DNA of 64,000 nucleotides, taken from assembly GCF_001269365.1 (NCBI RefSeq), contig NZ_CXOM01000002.1, positions 715,440 through 779,439 on the forward strand, in the 5' to 3' direction. This DNA is from Limnohabitans sp. Rim11 (GTDB lineage Bacteria; Pseudomonadota; Gammaproteobacteria; Burkholderiales; Burkholderiaceae_C). Below the pieces are notes generated by a model. It was not told the DNA's origin, ran no database searches, and saw only the letters and a program-made list of their open reading frames with translations. Shown here piece after piece: positions 27,047 through 35,331 of this stretch. The position numbers and the translations under genes are program-made. Every line of letters begins with the position of its first letter. Position 1 is the stretch's first letter.

Positions 27047-28573
27047 TTACATGACTGCGCCGACTTGCCAAGGCACAAATTCGTTTTGACCATAGCCGTG
27101 CTTTTCGCTCTTGGTGGGCTCGCCCGATGCGGCCTTGAGGATCATTTCGAAGATGCGTTGTCCCATCTCGGCAATGCTGACCCCGTTGTCCACAATCTCA
27201 CCGCAGTTGAGGTCCATGTCTTCTTCTTGTTTTTTCCACAAGGCCGAGTTGGTCGAAAATTTCAAACTGGGCGAGGGCGCGCAACCATAGGCACTGCCGC
27301 GGCCTGTAGTGAAGCAAATGAGGTTGGCACCACCCGCCACTTGGCCTGTGGCACTCACAGGGTCATAGCCTGGCGTGTCCATGTACACAAAGCCATGGGT
27401 GTTGACTGGCTCGGCGTACTCATACACCGCTTGCAAGTTGCTGGTGCCGCCTTTCGCCACAGCGCCCAATGACTTTTCTAAGATGGTGGTCAGGCCGCCA
27501 GCTTTGTTGCCCGGAGACGGGTTGTTGTTCATCTCGCCGCCATTGATCTCGGTGTATTGCTCCCACCAGTGAATGCGGTCAATCAGTTTTTGCGCCACTT
27601 CGGGCTTCACAGCGCGGCGTGTCAACAAGTGTTCGGCGCCATAAATTTCGGGCGTTTCACTCAAGATGGCTGTGCCGCCGTGTTGTACCAACAAATCAAC
27701 AGCGGCGCCCAAAGCAGGGTTGGCGCTGATGCCTGAATAACCATCGGAGCCACCACATTGGAGGCCCACCGTAATGTGCTCTGCGCTGCAAGGCTCGCGC
27801 TTGACTTGATTGGCGCGTGGCAACATTTCTTCAATGAGTGCAATGCCTTTTTCAACCGTCAGGCGCGTGCCGCCGGTGTCTTGAATGTTGAACACCTTGA
27901 GGGTGTCGCCTTCGCGCAAACTGCTGTGAGCCAGCCAAGTGTTGAGTTGATTGGTTTCGCAACCCAAACCCACCACCACCACACCCCAGAAGTTGGCATG
28001 GGTGGCATAACCTGCCAGCGTGCGCTCTAGCAACTTCATGCCTAAGCCTTCGGTGTCCATGCCACAACCTGTGCCGTGGGTCAGTGCAACGACGCCATCG
28101 ACATTGGGGAAGTTAGCAAGCGCTGCAGGGTTGTTGCGTTTGGAAAAATGATCGGCAATGGCGCGTGCAGCCGTGGCCGAGCAGTTGACGCTAGACAACA
28201 CACCAATGTAGTTGCGCGTGGCCACACGGCCATCAGAGCGCTTGATGCCCATGAAGGTGGCTTGCTTGCGCGGTGCTTCGGGTTTGACATCTTGGCCAAT
28301 GGCGTAGTCGCGCGCAAAGTTGCCTTTCTCGGGGCCCATATTGAGGTTGTGCGTGTGCACGTGTTCGCCCGGTTGAATGGCGGCGCTGGCAAAGCCAATG
28401 ATCTGGTTGTAACGGCGCACAGGATCACCCGCTTGAATGGCACGCGTTGCCACTTTGTGACCAGGCGGCACCAAGCCGCGCACGGCAACGCCGTCAACGG
28501 TGGTACCACTCATCAGTTGGGCACGCGCAATGACCACGTCATCGGCGGGGTGGAGGCGAATAAAAAGACTCAT
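27047..28573 (-). CDS. uxaA: Altronate dehydratase, UxaA family
   Basis: UxaA dehydrates D-altronate to KDG in galacturonate breakdown. The 508-residue protein combines an N-terminal SAF domain (about 1-95, FIRLHPADDVVIARAQ to EHVHTHNLNMG) and the large GD_AH domain with RSDGRVATRNYIGVLSSVNC, HGTGCGMDTEGLG, GLGCETNQL, LQCGGSDGYSGISANPALG and FTTGRGSAYGCAPSPSLKF, with Fe/metal-binding cysteines. Galactarate dehydratase (GarD) is a relative; the 500-residue fused form fits UxaA. No tagaturonate reductase or uronate isomerase is nearby, so its altronate source is unclear. It follows dctM after 9 bases in the operon. Confidence 0.88.
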   Translation of the reverse strand: MSLFIRLHPADDVVIARAQLMSGTTVDGVAVRGLVPPGHKVATRAIQAGDPVRRYNQIIGFASAAIQPGEHVHTHNLNMGPEKGNFARDYAIGQDVKPEAPRKQATFMGIKRSDGRVATRNYIGVLSSVNCSATAARAIADHFSKRNNPAALANFPNVDGVVALTHGTGCGMDTEGLGMKLLERTLAGYATHANFWGVVVVGLGCETNQLNTWLAHSSLREGDTLKVFNIQDTGGTRLTVEKGIALIEEMLPRANQVKREPCSAEHITVGLQCGGSDGYSGISANPALGAAVDLLVQHGGTAILSETPEIYGAEHLLTRRAVKPEVAQKLIDRIHWWEQYTEINGGEMNNNPSPGNKAGGLTTILEKSLGAVAKGGTSNLQAVYEYAEPVNTHGFVYMDTPGYDPVSATGQVAGGANLICFTTGRGSAYGCAPSPSLKFSTNSALWKKQEEDMDLNCGEIVDNGVSIAEMGQRIFEMILKAASGEPTKSEKHGYGQNEFVPWQVGAVM

Positions 28574-28582
28574 GATTTGGAC

Positions 28583-29977
28583 TCAATAAAATTGTTTAGG
28601 CAACCACAGCACAAGGCCAGGGAAATAAGTGATGACGGCCAAACTGCCCAGCAAAGGGAAGAGCCAAGGCAGGATGGCGGCCGTGGTTCTTTCTACGCTT
28701 AGCTTGGCGACACGGGCCAACACAAACAAGACCATGCCCATGGGCGGGTGCAGTAAACCAATCATGAGGTTGAGCACCATGACCAAACCAAAGTGAACCA
28801 AATCAATGCCCAGCTTTTGGCAAATGGGAACCAGAATGGGAACCAAGATGGTGATGGCCGCTGTGGGTTCTAAGAAGCAACCCACAAACAACATGAGCAA
28901 ATTGGCCAACAGCAAAAACTTCCAGGGATCTTGCGTGAAACCCAAGACCCAATCGCTGATGGCGGCTGTGACGCCGGTGGCTGTGAGCATCCAACCAAAG
29001 ATACTGGCAGCCGCCACAATGAACATGACTGTGGCGGTTGTCTCCACAGTGTCCAAGCAAATCTTCACAAACATTTTGGGGTTCAGGGTGCGGTACCAGA
29101 AGAAGCCCAAAATGATGGCCCAGATACACGCTGCAATAGCGCCTTCGGTGGGGGTAAACACACCGGTGGTCATGCCGCCGATGAGCAACACGGGGGTCAT
29201 GATGGGCAGTACCGCTTGAAACTTGAACAGTTTGTCGGCGATGAACAAAAATCCCAAGGCAATGAAAACGGTCAATTGGGGAGGTGTTTCAAAGACTGTG
29301 ACCAAACCCCATATACCCAAGGGCCAGCCAACGACAACGGCTGTTTCTGCCAAAGCTTTGATGACGCGAGGCCATTCAAATTTAACGTCTGAACCCCAAT
29401 TGTTTTTGTGCGCAAAATAGGCCACTGTGACCATCATGAGCAGTGCCATCATGACGCCAGGCAAGATACCTGCCAAAAACAGCGAGCCCACCGAGACGTT
29501 GGCCATCATGCCGTAAATCACAAAGGGTAAGCTGGGTGGGATGATGGGGCCCAGCGTGGCAGATGCTGCTGTAACGCCCACCGCAAACTCAGTGCTGTAA
29601 CCATGATCTTTCATGGCCTTGATTTCAATGGTACCTAAGCCTGCAGCATCGGCAATGGCGGTGCCACTCATGCCCGCAAAGACCACAGAACCCACCACAT
29701 TGACGTGGCCCAAACCGCCTTTCATCCAACCCACCAAAGCCAAGGCGTAGTTGTAAATGCGGTTGGTAATGCCAGCATTGTTCATCAGGTTGCCGGCCAA
29801 AATAAAGAAGGGCACGGCCAGCAACGGAAAGCTGTCAATGCCCGACACCATGCGGTGAATGACCACAAACGGGGGCGAGCTTTGGGTCCAGAACAAGTAG
29901 ATGAGCGAGGCGCCTGCCATAGCAATGGCAACCGGAATGCCACCACTCATGAGCAACAAGAACAAAATTTTTAACAT
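28583..29977 (-). CDS. dctM: TRAP transporter large permease DctM
   Basis: DctM is the 12-helix channel subunit of a tripartite ATP-independent periplasmic transporter. The 464-residue protein has many hydrophobic segments, FPLLAVPFFILAGNLMNNAG near residues 50-69, and the family motif GMSGTAIADAAGLGTIEIKAM (in two pieces around residues 105-125), followed by GPIIPPSLPFVIYG. It is somewhat longer than the common 425-residue form. It follows dctQ and dctP on the minus strand and precedes uxaA; the cargo is inferred to be a hexuronate or related sugar acid. Confidence 0.95.
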   Translation of the reverse strand: MLKILFLLLMSGGIPVAIAMAGASLIYLFWTQSSPPFVVIHRMVSGIDSFPLLAVPFFILAGNLMNNAGITNRIYNYALALVGWMKGGLGHVNVVGSVVFAGMSGTAIADAAGLGTIEIKAMKDHGYSTEFAVGVTAASATLGPIIPPSLPFVIYGMMANVSVGSLFLAGILPGVMMALLMMVTVAYFAHKNNWGSDVKFEWPRVIKALAETAVVVGWPLGIWGLVTVFETPPQLTVFIALGFLFIADKLFKFQAVLPIMTPVLLIGGMTTGVFTPTEGAIAACIWAIILGFFWYRTLNPKMFVKICLDTVETTATVMFIVAAASIFGWMLTATGVTAAISDWVLGFTQDPWKFLLLANLLMLFVGCFLEPTAAITILVPILVPICQKLGIDLVHFGLVMVLNLMIGLLHPPMGMVLFVLARVAKLSVERTTAAILPWLFPLLGSLAVITYFPGLVLWLPKQFY

Positions 29978-30007
29978 CAGATTTCTTTCAGATCTTGTAG
30001 GGTGGGC

Positions 30008-30583
30008 TTAACGGTCTGTCATTTCAGATTCGGGGCGCTGCAATACGGTGTAGCCGCGTTGCCAATGGATTTTCATGACCCAAATGGCCCGCAGGCACAT
30101 GGCGGCAAAGCCAGCCAGCACCACGCCGTAGACCAAGTTCATGGGCAAGTCGACGATGGTCATTTTGTAATTGCCCAGTTTCTCCATCATTTGATAAGTT
30201 AGAAAGGTGGCTGCCCCAAAGAAGCCTACGCGCATGATGTCCACCAAGGTGTTCATGAATTTGGACAGCCATTGCGGCATGAATTTGTAAAAGAAATCGA
30301 CTTGAATGTGGTTGTTTTTGGCCACGCCAATGGTGGCGCCTGTGAAGACAACAGCAATCAAAAGATAGCGCGCAATTTCTTCCGTCCATGAGGCCGAGTT
30401 GTTGAGCACATAGCGTGTGAAGAACTGATAGAAAACGGTGGCACCCAAAACCCAAAAAAAGCCTAAGGCTACCCAAGCTTCGATGGGTGTGCCAGACAAA
30501 TCAACTTCTTCGTCGGTGGCGTGAAACTGGCCATCGTCGCCCATGACTTTGGGCATGGCGTCGAGGTCGGGTAAATTGCTCAT
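30008..30583 (-). CDS. dctQ: TRAP transporter small permease DctQ
   Basis: DctQ is the four-helix subunit that joins the binding protein to DctM. The 191-residue protein has a hydrophilic 35-residue N-terminus, then helices starting WVALGFFWVLGATVFYQFFT, with the conserved WTEEIARYLLIAVVFTGATI and GVAKNNHIQVDFFY motif typical of DctQ. It lies between dctP (upstream) and dctM (downstream, 30 bases), separated from dctP by two hairpins that may lower expression of the permease genes. Confidence 0.93.
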   Translation of the reverse strand: MSNLPDLDAMPKVMGDDGQFHATDEEVDLSGTPIEAWVALGFFWVLGATVFYQFFTRYVLNNSASWTEEIARYLLIAVVFTGATIGVAKNNHIQVDFFYKFMPQWLSKFMNTLVDIMRVGFFGAATFLTYQMMEKLGNYKMTIVDLPMNLVYGVVLAGFAAMCLRAIWVMKIHWQRGYTVLQRPESEMTDR

Positions 30584-30596
30584 GTGAAATTCCTAG

Positions 30597-30657
30597 TCAA
30601 ACAAAACACAGGTTGAGCGCAATGCCCAACCTGTGTGGGGTGTGCCTGTGGCACACC
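30597..30657 (-). terminator. Two stem-loops between dctP and dctQ, probable partial terminator
   Basis: Reading the minus strand after the dctP stop, GGTGTGCC/GGCACACC (30657-30639) forms an 8-bp stem with a 3-base loop, then CACAGGTTG/CAACCTGTG (30635-30607) forms a 9-bp stem, followed by TTTTGTTTG. The second is terminator-like. Because the permease genes lie beyond it, it probably acts as an attenuator or protects the dctP message. Confidence 0.5.
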
Positions 30658-30673
30658 AGCATCTCTGATGCGA

Positions 30674-31672
30674 TTACTTGGCCGCTTGAATCTTGTCGAA
30701 GTCAGCCTTGGTAAAGCCCATGGACTCAAGTGGCTTGTTTTTCAAGACAGCGTCTTGGAAAGACTTGCGATCGACTTGCACAATTTGCAAACCTTTTTTC
30801 TTGAACTCGTCGACCAACTCGGCTTCACGCGCTTTGATTTTGGCGGTGGCGCGAACAGCTGCCTCTTGGGTCACGTCTGTGAAGATTTTCTTTTCGGCAT
30901 CAGACAGTTTGTTCCAAACGTGAGGGGCAATTTGCGTGGTCAAGCCGTCCACGATGTGACCGGTCAGCATGATGGCCTTTTGCACTTCAAAGAACTTCTT
31001 GGCTTCGATGGTGGTCAAAGGATTTTCTTGGGCTTCGACAGTGCCGTTTTGCAGCGCCAAATAAACTTCGGCAAAAGCAATCGGTGTGGGGTTGGCGCCG
31101 CAAGCCTCGGGCGTAGCGCGGTAGGCAGGAACGTCAGGCACGCGAATCTTGATGCCCTTCATGCCAGCGCAGTTGGTGAAGGCTTTTTGGGCCGTGGTGT
31201 GGCGCGCACCGTAGTAGGTGTAGGCCGTCACTTGAATGCCGGTTTTAGCGCGGAATTCATTGACCATTTCGGCAAACACGGGGCTCTTGGAGTAAGCAAT
31301 GAGGTGGTCGCCATCGCGGAAGATGAAGGGGTAGTAAGCAATGCCAAAACGGGGGTAGGCACGTGCTGCAAAGGAGGGACCGCTGATGATCATGTCAACG
31401 GTACCCAATGTCAGACCTTGATTGATGTCGGTCTCTTTGCCCAGTGTGGAAGCTGGAAAGACTTGAATGTCGAACTTGCCGTTGGTGCGTTTTTTAATTT
31501 CTTCACCAGCCCAAACCGACTCGGTGTGATAAGGCTCTGAGGTTTCGTAAACGTGGGCCCACTTGAGCTTGGTTTGCGCTTGGGCCATGGTGCTGCCCAA
31601 AGCAGCGACCAAGCCAATGGCCAGCATGCTGGCACTGGCCAAGGCTTTCAGAGTGTTGCGTTTTGTTTTCAT
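30674..31672 (-). CDS. dctP: TRAP transporter substrate-binding protein DctP
   Basis: The 332-residue periplasmic binding protein has a signal peptide (MKTKRNTLKALASASMLAIG, cleavage near AQA-QTKLKW) and the DctP fold, including GLTLGTVDMIISGPSFAA, the substrate-anchoring Arg in GMKGIKIRVPDVPAYRATPE, and YLALQNGTVEAQENPLTTIE. The Arg in KIRVP usually pairs with a carboxylate, in line with an acidic ligand. It is the first transport gene after the GntR regulator (46 bases). The nearby catabolic genes point to glucuronate or galacturonate, but the pocket cannot be assigned from sequence alone. Confidence 0.95.
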   Translation of the reverse strand: MKTKRNTLKALASASMLAIGLVAALGSTMAQAQTKLKWAHVYETSEPYHTESVWAGEEIKKRTNGKFDIQVFPASTLGKETDINQGLTLGTVDMIISGPSFAARAYPRFGIAYYPFIFRDGDHLIAYSKSPVFAEMVNEFRAKTGIQVTAYTYYGARHTTAQKAFTNCAGMKGIKIRVPDVPAYRATPEACGANPTPIAFAEVYLALQNGTVEAQENPLTTIEAKKFFEVQKAIMLTGHIVDGLTTQIAPHVWNKLSDAEKKIFTDVTQEAAVRATAKIKAREAELVDEFKKKGLQIVQVDRKSFQDAVLKNKPLESMGFTKADFDKIQAAK

Positions 31673-31718
31673 GATGTCTCCTGTTGAGGTGTTGAAATGA
31701 GAAGGTGCTGGCGAAAAA

Positions 31719-32435
31719 CTAATGACGAGAGGGTGCGCTTCGCCAGCTAGCGCTGAATCGTTTGTGAGCTTGGTTCAAATGTTTTTGCATGGTTTTGCGT
31801 GCACGTTGTGGGTCGCGCGCTTCGATGGCATCCAAAACTTCTTGATGCTCTGCAATGGCGGTGGCCCAAGAAGCGGGGGACTCAAAGTAATCACCCAAAC
31901 GTTCGAACAAAGGGCCATTTCTGGCTTCTAAATAAAGCTCGAGGGTGTCGTGCATGACGCTGTTGGCGCAGGCATTGGCAATGGCCATGTGAAATGCAAT
32001 GTCGCTGTCGCGGGGAATGCGGCCTGCTTTGGCATCTTTTTGCATGGCCTTGAGTGCCGTGTTCATGGCCTTCAAATCCTGGGCATCCGCATAATCTGCG
32101 GCCAGTGCGGCCATTTCTGCTTCGATCAATGATCGGGCGCGCATGACTTCTAAGGGGCCCCATTCGGCTGGCGTATTGAGGGCACTTTTTTTGGTGGTTT
32201 TTTGCTTGCCCAGGCTTTTGACATAAATGCCCGAGCCTGTGCGGACTTCAATGACCCCTTCAACTTCCAAAGCAATGAGCGCTTCTCGAACAGAAGGGCG
32301 GCTGAATCCCAGTTGCAATGCCAAGTCGCGCTCGGCGGGCAAGCGCGAGCCCACGGCAAACTCACCCGAGGAAATCAATCCTTGAATTTGTTTGGCGATT
32401 TGGCGGTACAGCCTTTGGGGTTCTATAGTTTTCAA
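31719..32435 (-). CDS. GntR/FadR-family transcriptional regulator of the sugar-acid locus
   Basis: The 238-residue protein has an N-terminal winged helix-turn-helix (about 8-72, IQGLISSGEFAVGSRLPAER, DLALQLGFSRPSVREALIAL) and an FCD effector domain (about 95-225) with DSDIAFHMAIANACANSVM and SWATAIAEHQEVLDAIEARD, whose Asp/His residues bind metal and acid ligands. UxuR/ExuR-type members respond to hexuronates. The only usable start is TTG at 32435; an in-frame TGA lies two codons upstream. It heads the minus-strand operon and is divergent from the enolase-SDR-FAH operon. A consensus operator lies 29 bases upstream of its start. Confidence 0.93.
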   Translation of the reverse strand: MKTIEPQRLYRQIAKQIQGLISSGEFAVGSRLPAERDLALQLGFSRPSVREALIALEVEGVIEVRTGSGIYVKSLGKQKTTKKSALNTPAEWGPLEVMRARSLIEAEMAALAADYADAQDLKAMNTALKAMQKDAKAGRIPRDSDIAFHMAIANACANSVMHDTLELYLEARNGPLFERLGDYFESPASWATAIAEHQEVLDAIEARDPQRARKTMQKHLNQAHKRFSASWRSAPSRH

Positions 32436-32463
32436 AGCTCAGGGAATACGCGAAGTGGACAAT

Positions 32464-32474
32464 TGGTCAGACCA
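32464..32474. promoter_or_regulatory. GntR/FadR-type operator TGGTCAGACCA in the divergent control region
   Basis: The 11-base palindrome matches the FadR-subfamily consensus TNGTNNNACNA at every fixed position. It lies in the 124-bp gap between the GntR gene (start 32435) and the divergent dehydratase gene (start 32560), so it could control both arms and autoregulate the GntR gene. Confidence 0.57.
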
Positions 32475-32559
32475 GTTGCACAATCTTCACATGGAACCTA
32501 AGCGAGGGTCAAGCCAGTTTTGATACGCACAAACCCGAACTTCTCATCATTTTTTGAAC

Positions 32560-33672
32560 ATGCCCACTGTCACCATCGACCGCATTGAATTGCGCCAGGT
32601 CAATTTGCCGCCCAAGGTGGTCAGGACCGACGCCATCCAATCTTTTGTGACGCAAGAAACCATTCTGCTCACTTTGTTTTGCAGCGATGGCATTCAAGCC
32701 ACAGGCTATGCGTACACCATTGGCACCGGCGGCAGTTCGGTGTTGGCTTTGTTGCATGATCATCTGGCGCCTCGTTTGCTGGGTCAAAATCCTGTGCGAA
32801 TCGAAGCCATTTGGAAAGATTTGTTTTTCCACACGCACGCCACCGCTGTTGGCGCCATCACCAGTTTGGCCTTGGCCTGTGTCGACACGGCCTTGTGGGA
32901 TTGGCGAGCCCAAAGTCAGCAATTGCCTTTATGGCAACTGCTTGGTGGTGCTCAAAGCAAGGTGCCGCTGTACACCACCGAGGGCGGATGGCTGCACCTG
33001 TCGCCCCAAGAACTGGTGGCACAAACGCTGCAAGCCAAAGCCGATGGATTCAAGGGCGCCAAAATCAAAATTGGACGGCCTCATGTCAGCGAAGATGTGG
33101 CGCGTTTGTCTGCTGTTCGAGATGCCGTCGGTCCTGGTTTTGACATCATGACCGATGCCAATCAAGGCTTCCACCGGGCAGAAGTGGTGCGCCGTGCCAA
33201 CGCCTTTGAGGGTCTTGACTTGGCTTGGTTAGAAGAGCCCCTGCCCGCCGAAGATGTGTCTGGCCATCGCCAGCTCAGAGAGCACACGACCATTCCAGTG
33301 GCAGTGGGTGAGTCGATGTACCACCCCATGCAGTTCAGAGAATATTTAGAGCAAGGCGCATGCAGTGTGGTGCAGCCCGATGTGGCGCGCATTGGCGGCA
33401 TCACGCCTTGGATCAAAACAGCACACTTGGCCGAGACCTTTGATGTGCCTGTTTGTCCGCATTTTTTAATGGAACTGCATGTCAGTTTGTGCGCCGCGGT
33501 TCCCAATGCGCCTTGGGTCGAATACATTCCTCAATTGGACGACATCACGCATTCGCGCATGAAAGTACAAGATGGATTTGCCTATCCACCTGATGCGCCT
33601 GGCCTGGGCATCGATTGGAATTGGCAAGCCATCCAGAAACAACAAAGTATTCACAGGGAGATCAAAGCATGA
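32560..33672 (+). CDS. Enolase-superfamily sugar acid dehydratase (mandelate racemase group)
   Basis: The 370-residue protein has the MR/MLE capping domain (MPTVTIDRIELRQVNLPPKV) and a TIM barrel with the KxK base GAKIKIGRPH (about residue 168), metal ligands in DIMTDANQGF, WLEEPLPAED and VAVGESMYHP, the Asp of DVARIGGIT and the His of CPHFLMELH, so both the Lys and the His-Asp catalytic groups are present. Together with the downstream SDR and FAH genes it is probably an L-fuconate, L-rhamnonate or similar 6-deoxy-sugar acid dehydratase. Talarate/galactarate dehydratase is an alternative. The ATG at 32560 is used; a TTG lies 6 bases earlier. The stop overlaps the next gene by 4 bases. Confidence 0.86.
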   Translation: MPTVTIDRIELRQVNLPPKVVRTDAIQSFVTQETILLTLFCSDGIQATGYAYTIGTGGSSVLALLHDHLAPRLLGQNPVRIEAIWKDLFFHTHATAVGAITSLALACVDTALWDWRAQSQQLPLWQLLGGAQSKVPLYTTEGGWLHLSPQELVAQTLQAKADGFKGAKIKIGRPHVSEDVARLSAVRDAVGPGFDIMTDANQGFHRAEVVRRANAFEGLDLAWLEEPLPAEDVSGHRQLREHTTIPVAVGESMYHPMQFREYLEQGACSVVQPDVARIGGITPWIKTAHLAETFDVPVCPHFLMELHVSLCAAVPNAPWVEYIPQLDDITHSRMKVQDGFAYPPDAPGLGIDWNWQAIQKQQSIHREIKA

Positions 33673-34403
33673 GATTGAAAAACAAAAACATTTTGGTGAC
33701 CGCTGCCGGACAAGGCATTGGTCACGCCGCCGTCATGGCCATGGTGGCCGAGGGCGCCACCGTGTGGGCCACCGACGTCAACCCAGAATTACTCAAAAGC
33801 TACGCAGGTGTTGCCAATGTCCACACGGCCGTACTCGATGTCATGAACAAAGATGACATTCAAAAACAAGTGGGCTTGATCCCGCGCATTGATGTGCTGT
33901 TTAACTGTGCGGGTGTGGTTCACGGCGGTACTATTTTGCAAGCTACCGACAAAGACTGGGACTTCGCATTCAATTTGAATGCGCGGGGTCAGTTCTGGAT
34001 GATTCAGGCCGTTTTGCCCAAAATGTTGGAGCAAGGTGGCGGCAGCATCATCAACATGGCCAGTGTGTGCTCTAGCGTGCGCGGTTTGCCCAATCGCTTT
34101 ATTTATGGCGCCTCTAAAGCGGCCGTCATTGGCCTAACCAAGAGTGTCGCCGCCGACTTTGTGGCCAAGGGCATTCGATGCAATGCCATTTGCCCAGGCA
34201 CGGTCGACACACCCTCCTTGCAAGATCGCATTAACTCAGAGGCCGATCCTGTTCAGGCGCGCAAGAATTTCATTGCACGCCAACCCATGGGCCGCTTGGC
34301 CCAGGCTCACGAGATTGCCCCCATCGTGGTGTTTTTGGCCTCTGACGAAGCGGCCTTTGCTACGGGCAATGCCTACATGGTCGATGGTGGCATGACCATT
34401 TAA
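33669..34403 (+). CDS. SDR dehydrogenase, probable 2-keto-3-deoxy-L-fuconate (rhamnonate) 4-dehydrogenase
   Basis: The 244-residue classical short-chain dehydrogenase has TAAGQGIGHAAVMAMVAEGA (cofactor loop), WATDVNPELLKS (Asp indicates NAD), NCAGVVHGGTIL, the Ser in NMASVCSSVRGLPNR, and the catalytic YGASKAAVIGLTKSVAADF. The C-terminal CPGTVDTPSLQDRI and GNAYMVDGGMTI closely match the DHRS6/2-keto-3-deoxy-L-fuconate dehydrogenase group as I remember it. The start ATG overlaps the dehydratase stop (ATGA) and has GGGAGAT upstream. In the diketo pathway it would oxidise the dehydratase product at C4. Confidence 0.85.
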   Translation: MRLKNKNILVTAAGQGIGHAAVMAMVAEGATVWATDVNPELLKSYAGVANVHTAVLDVMNKDDIQKQVGLIPRIDVLFNCAGVVHGGTILQATDKDWDFAFNLNARGQFWMIQAVLPKMLEQGGGSIINMASVCSSVRGLPNRFIYGASKAAVIGLTKSVAADFVAKGIRCNAICPGTVDTPSLQDRINSEADPVQARKNFIARQPMGRLAQAHEIAPIVVFLASDEAAFATGNAYMVDGGMTI

Positions 34404-34512
34404 AGGATGGAAGGTCATTTGCAAAATCTAGTCCGTGTGAAGGATTTGAATTTTTCAATTTGCCTTCAAGCTCTCCTCATTCATTTTTAAACCTCACAAG
34501 AGACAAATTTCC

Positions 34513-35262
34513 ATGAATCAATACGACATGAAAGGCCGCCATGCGGTCATTACGGGTGGTGCTACTGGCTTGGGCTACGCCATTGCCGAACGCGTGCTGG
34601 CCTCTGGCGGCAGCGTCACCTTGTGGGATCGCGATGAAGCCGGCATGGCCAAAGCGGCCGCCAGCTTGAACCATCCTGGCAAGGTTCACACGGTCAAAGT
34701 CGATGTGGCCCAGCATGCATCGGTTGTTGCTGCCACCGAAGCCACTTTGAAAAACGGTCCTGTCGATGGCGTGGTCAATTGCGCTGGCATTACCGGCCCC
34801 AACACGCAGGTCTGGAATTACCCCGTCGATGCATGGCAACAGGTCATGGACGTCAATGTCAATGGTGTGTTTTATTGCTGCCGCGAATGGACGCCACATT
34901 TGAAAGACCGTCCTGCGGGCCGTATCGTCAACATCGCCTCCGTGGCGGGCAAAGATGGCAACCCCAACGCCAGCGCTTACAGTGCCAGCAAGGCCGCCGT
35001 GATGACCATCACCAAATCGCTAGGCAAAGAATTGGCCAATACCAATGTGCGTGTGAACTGTGTCACGCCGGCCGCCGTCAAAACCGCCATCTTCGATCAG
35101 ATGACACCCGAGCACATTCAGTTCATGTTGTCCAAAATCCCGATGGGTCGTTTTGGCACGCCAGATGAAGTGGCGGCCATGGTTACTTGGCTCCTAACCG
35201 AAGATTGTTCGTTCTCAACCGGCGCCGTGTTTGATTTGTCTGGTGGCCGTTCAACCTATTGA
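34513..35262 (+). CDS. SDR dehydrogenase, second of the sugar-acid operon
   Basis: The 249-residue classical SDR has TGGATGLGYAIAERVLASGG, LWDRDEAGM, NCAGITGPN, IVNIASVAGKDGNPNASAYS and the catalytic YSASKAAVMTITKSLGKELA, with the end SFSTGAVFDLSGGRSTY. It could be the 4-dehydrogenase for 2-keto-3-deoxy-L-rhamnonate, or the first enzyme oxidising the free sugar. The operon thus has two SDRs but no visible lactonase. It lies 109 bases after the first SDR and 69 before the FAH gene, all on the plus strand. Confidence 0.83.
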   Translation: MNQYDMKGRHAVITGGATGLGYAIAERVLASGGSVTLWDRDEAGMAKAAASLNHPGKVHTVKVDVAQHASVVAATEATLKNGPVDGVVNCAGITGPNTQVWNYPVDAWQQVMDVNVNGVFYCCREWTPHLKDRPAGRIVNIASVAGKDGNPNASAYSASKAAVMTITKSLGKELANTNVRVNCVTPAAVKTAIFDQMTPEHIQFMLSKIPMGRFGTPDEVAAMVTWLLTEDCSFSTGAVFDLSGGRSTY

Positions 35263-35331
35263 TCGGTTTTCGATCACAATCACGCTCAAAGAAAATTCAA
35301 TTCACTGATTTTTTACTCAAAGGAAGTTTTC

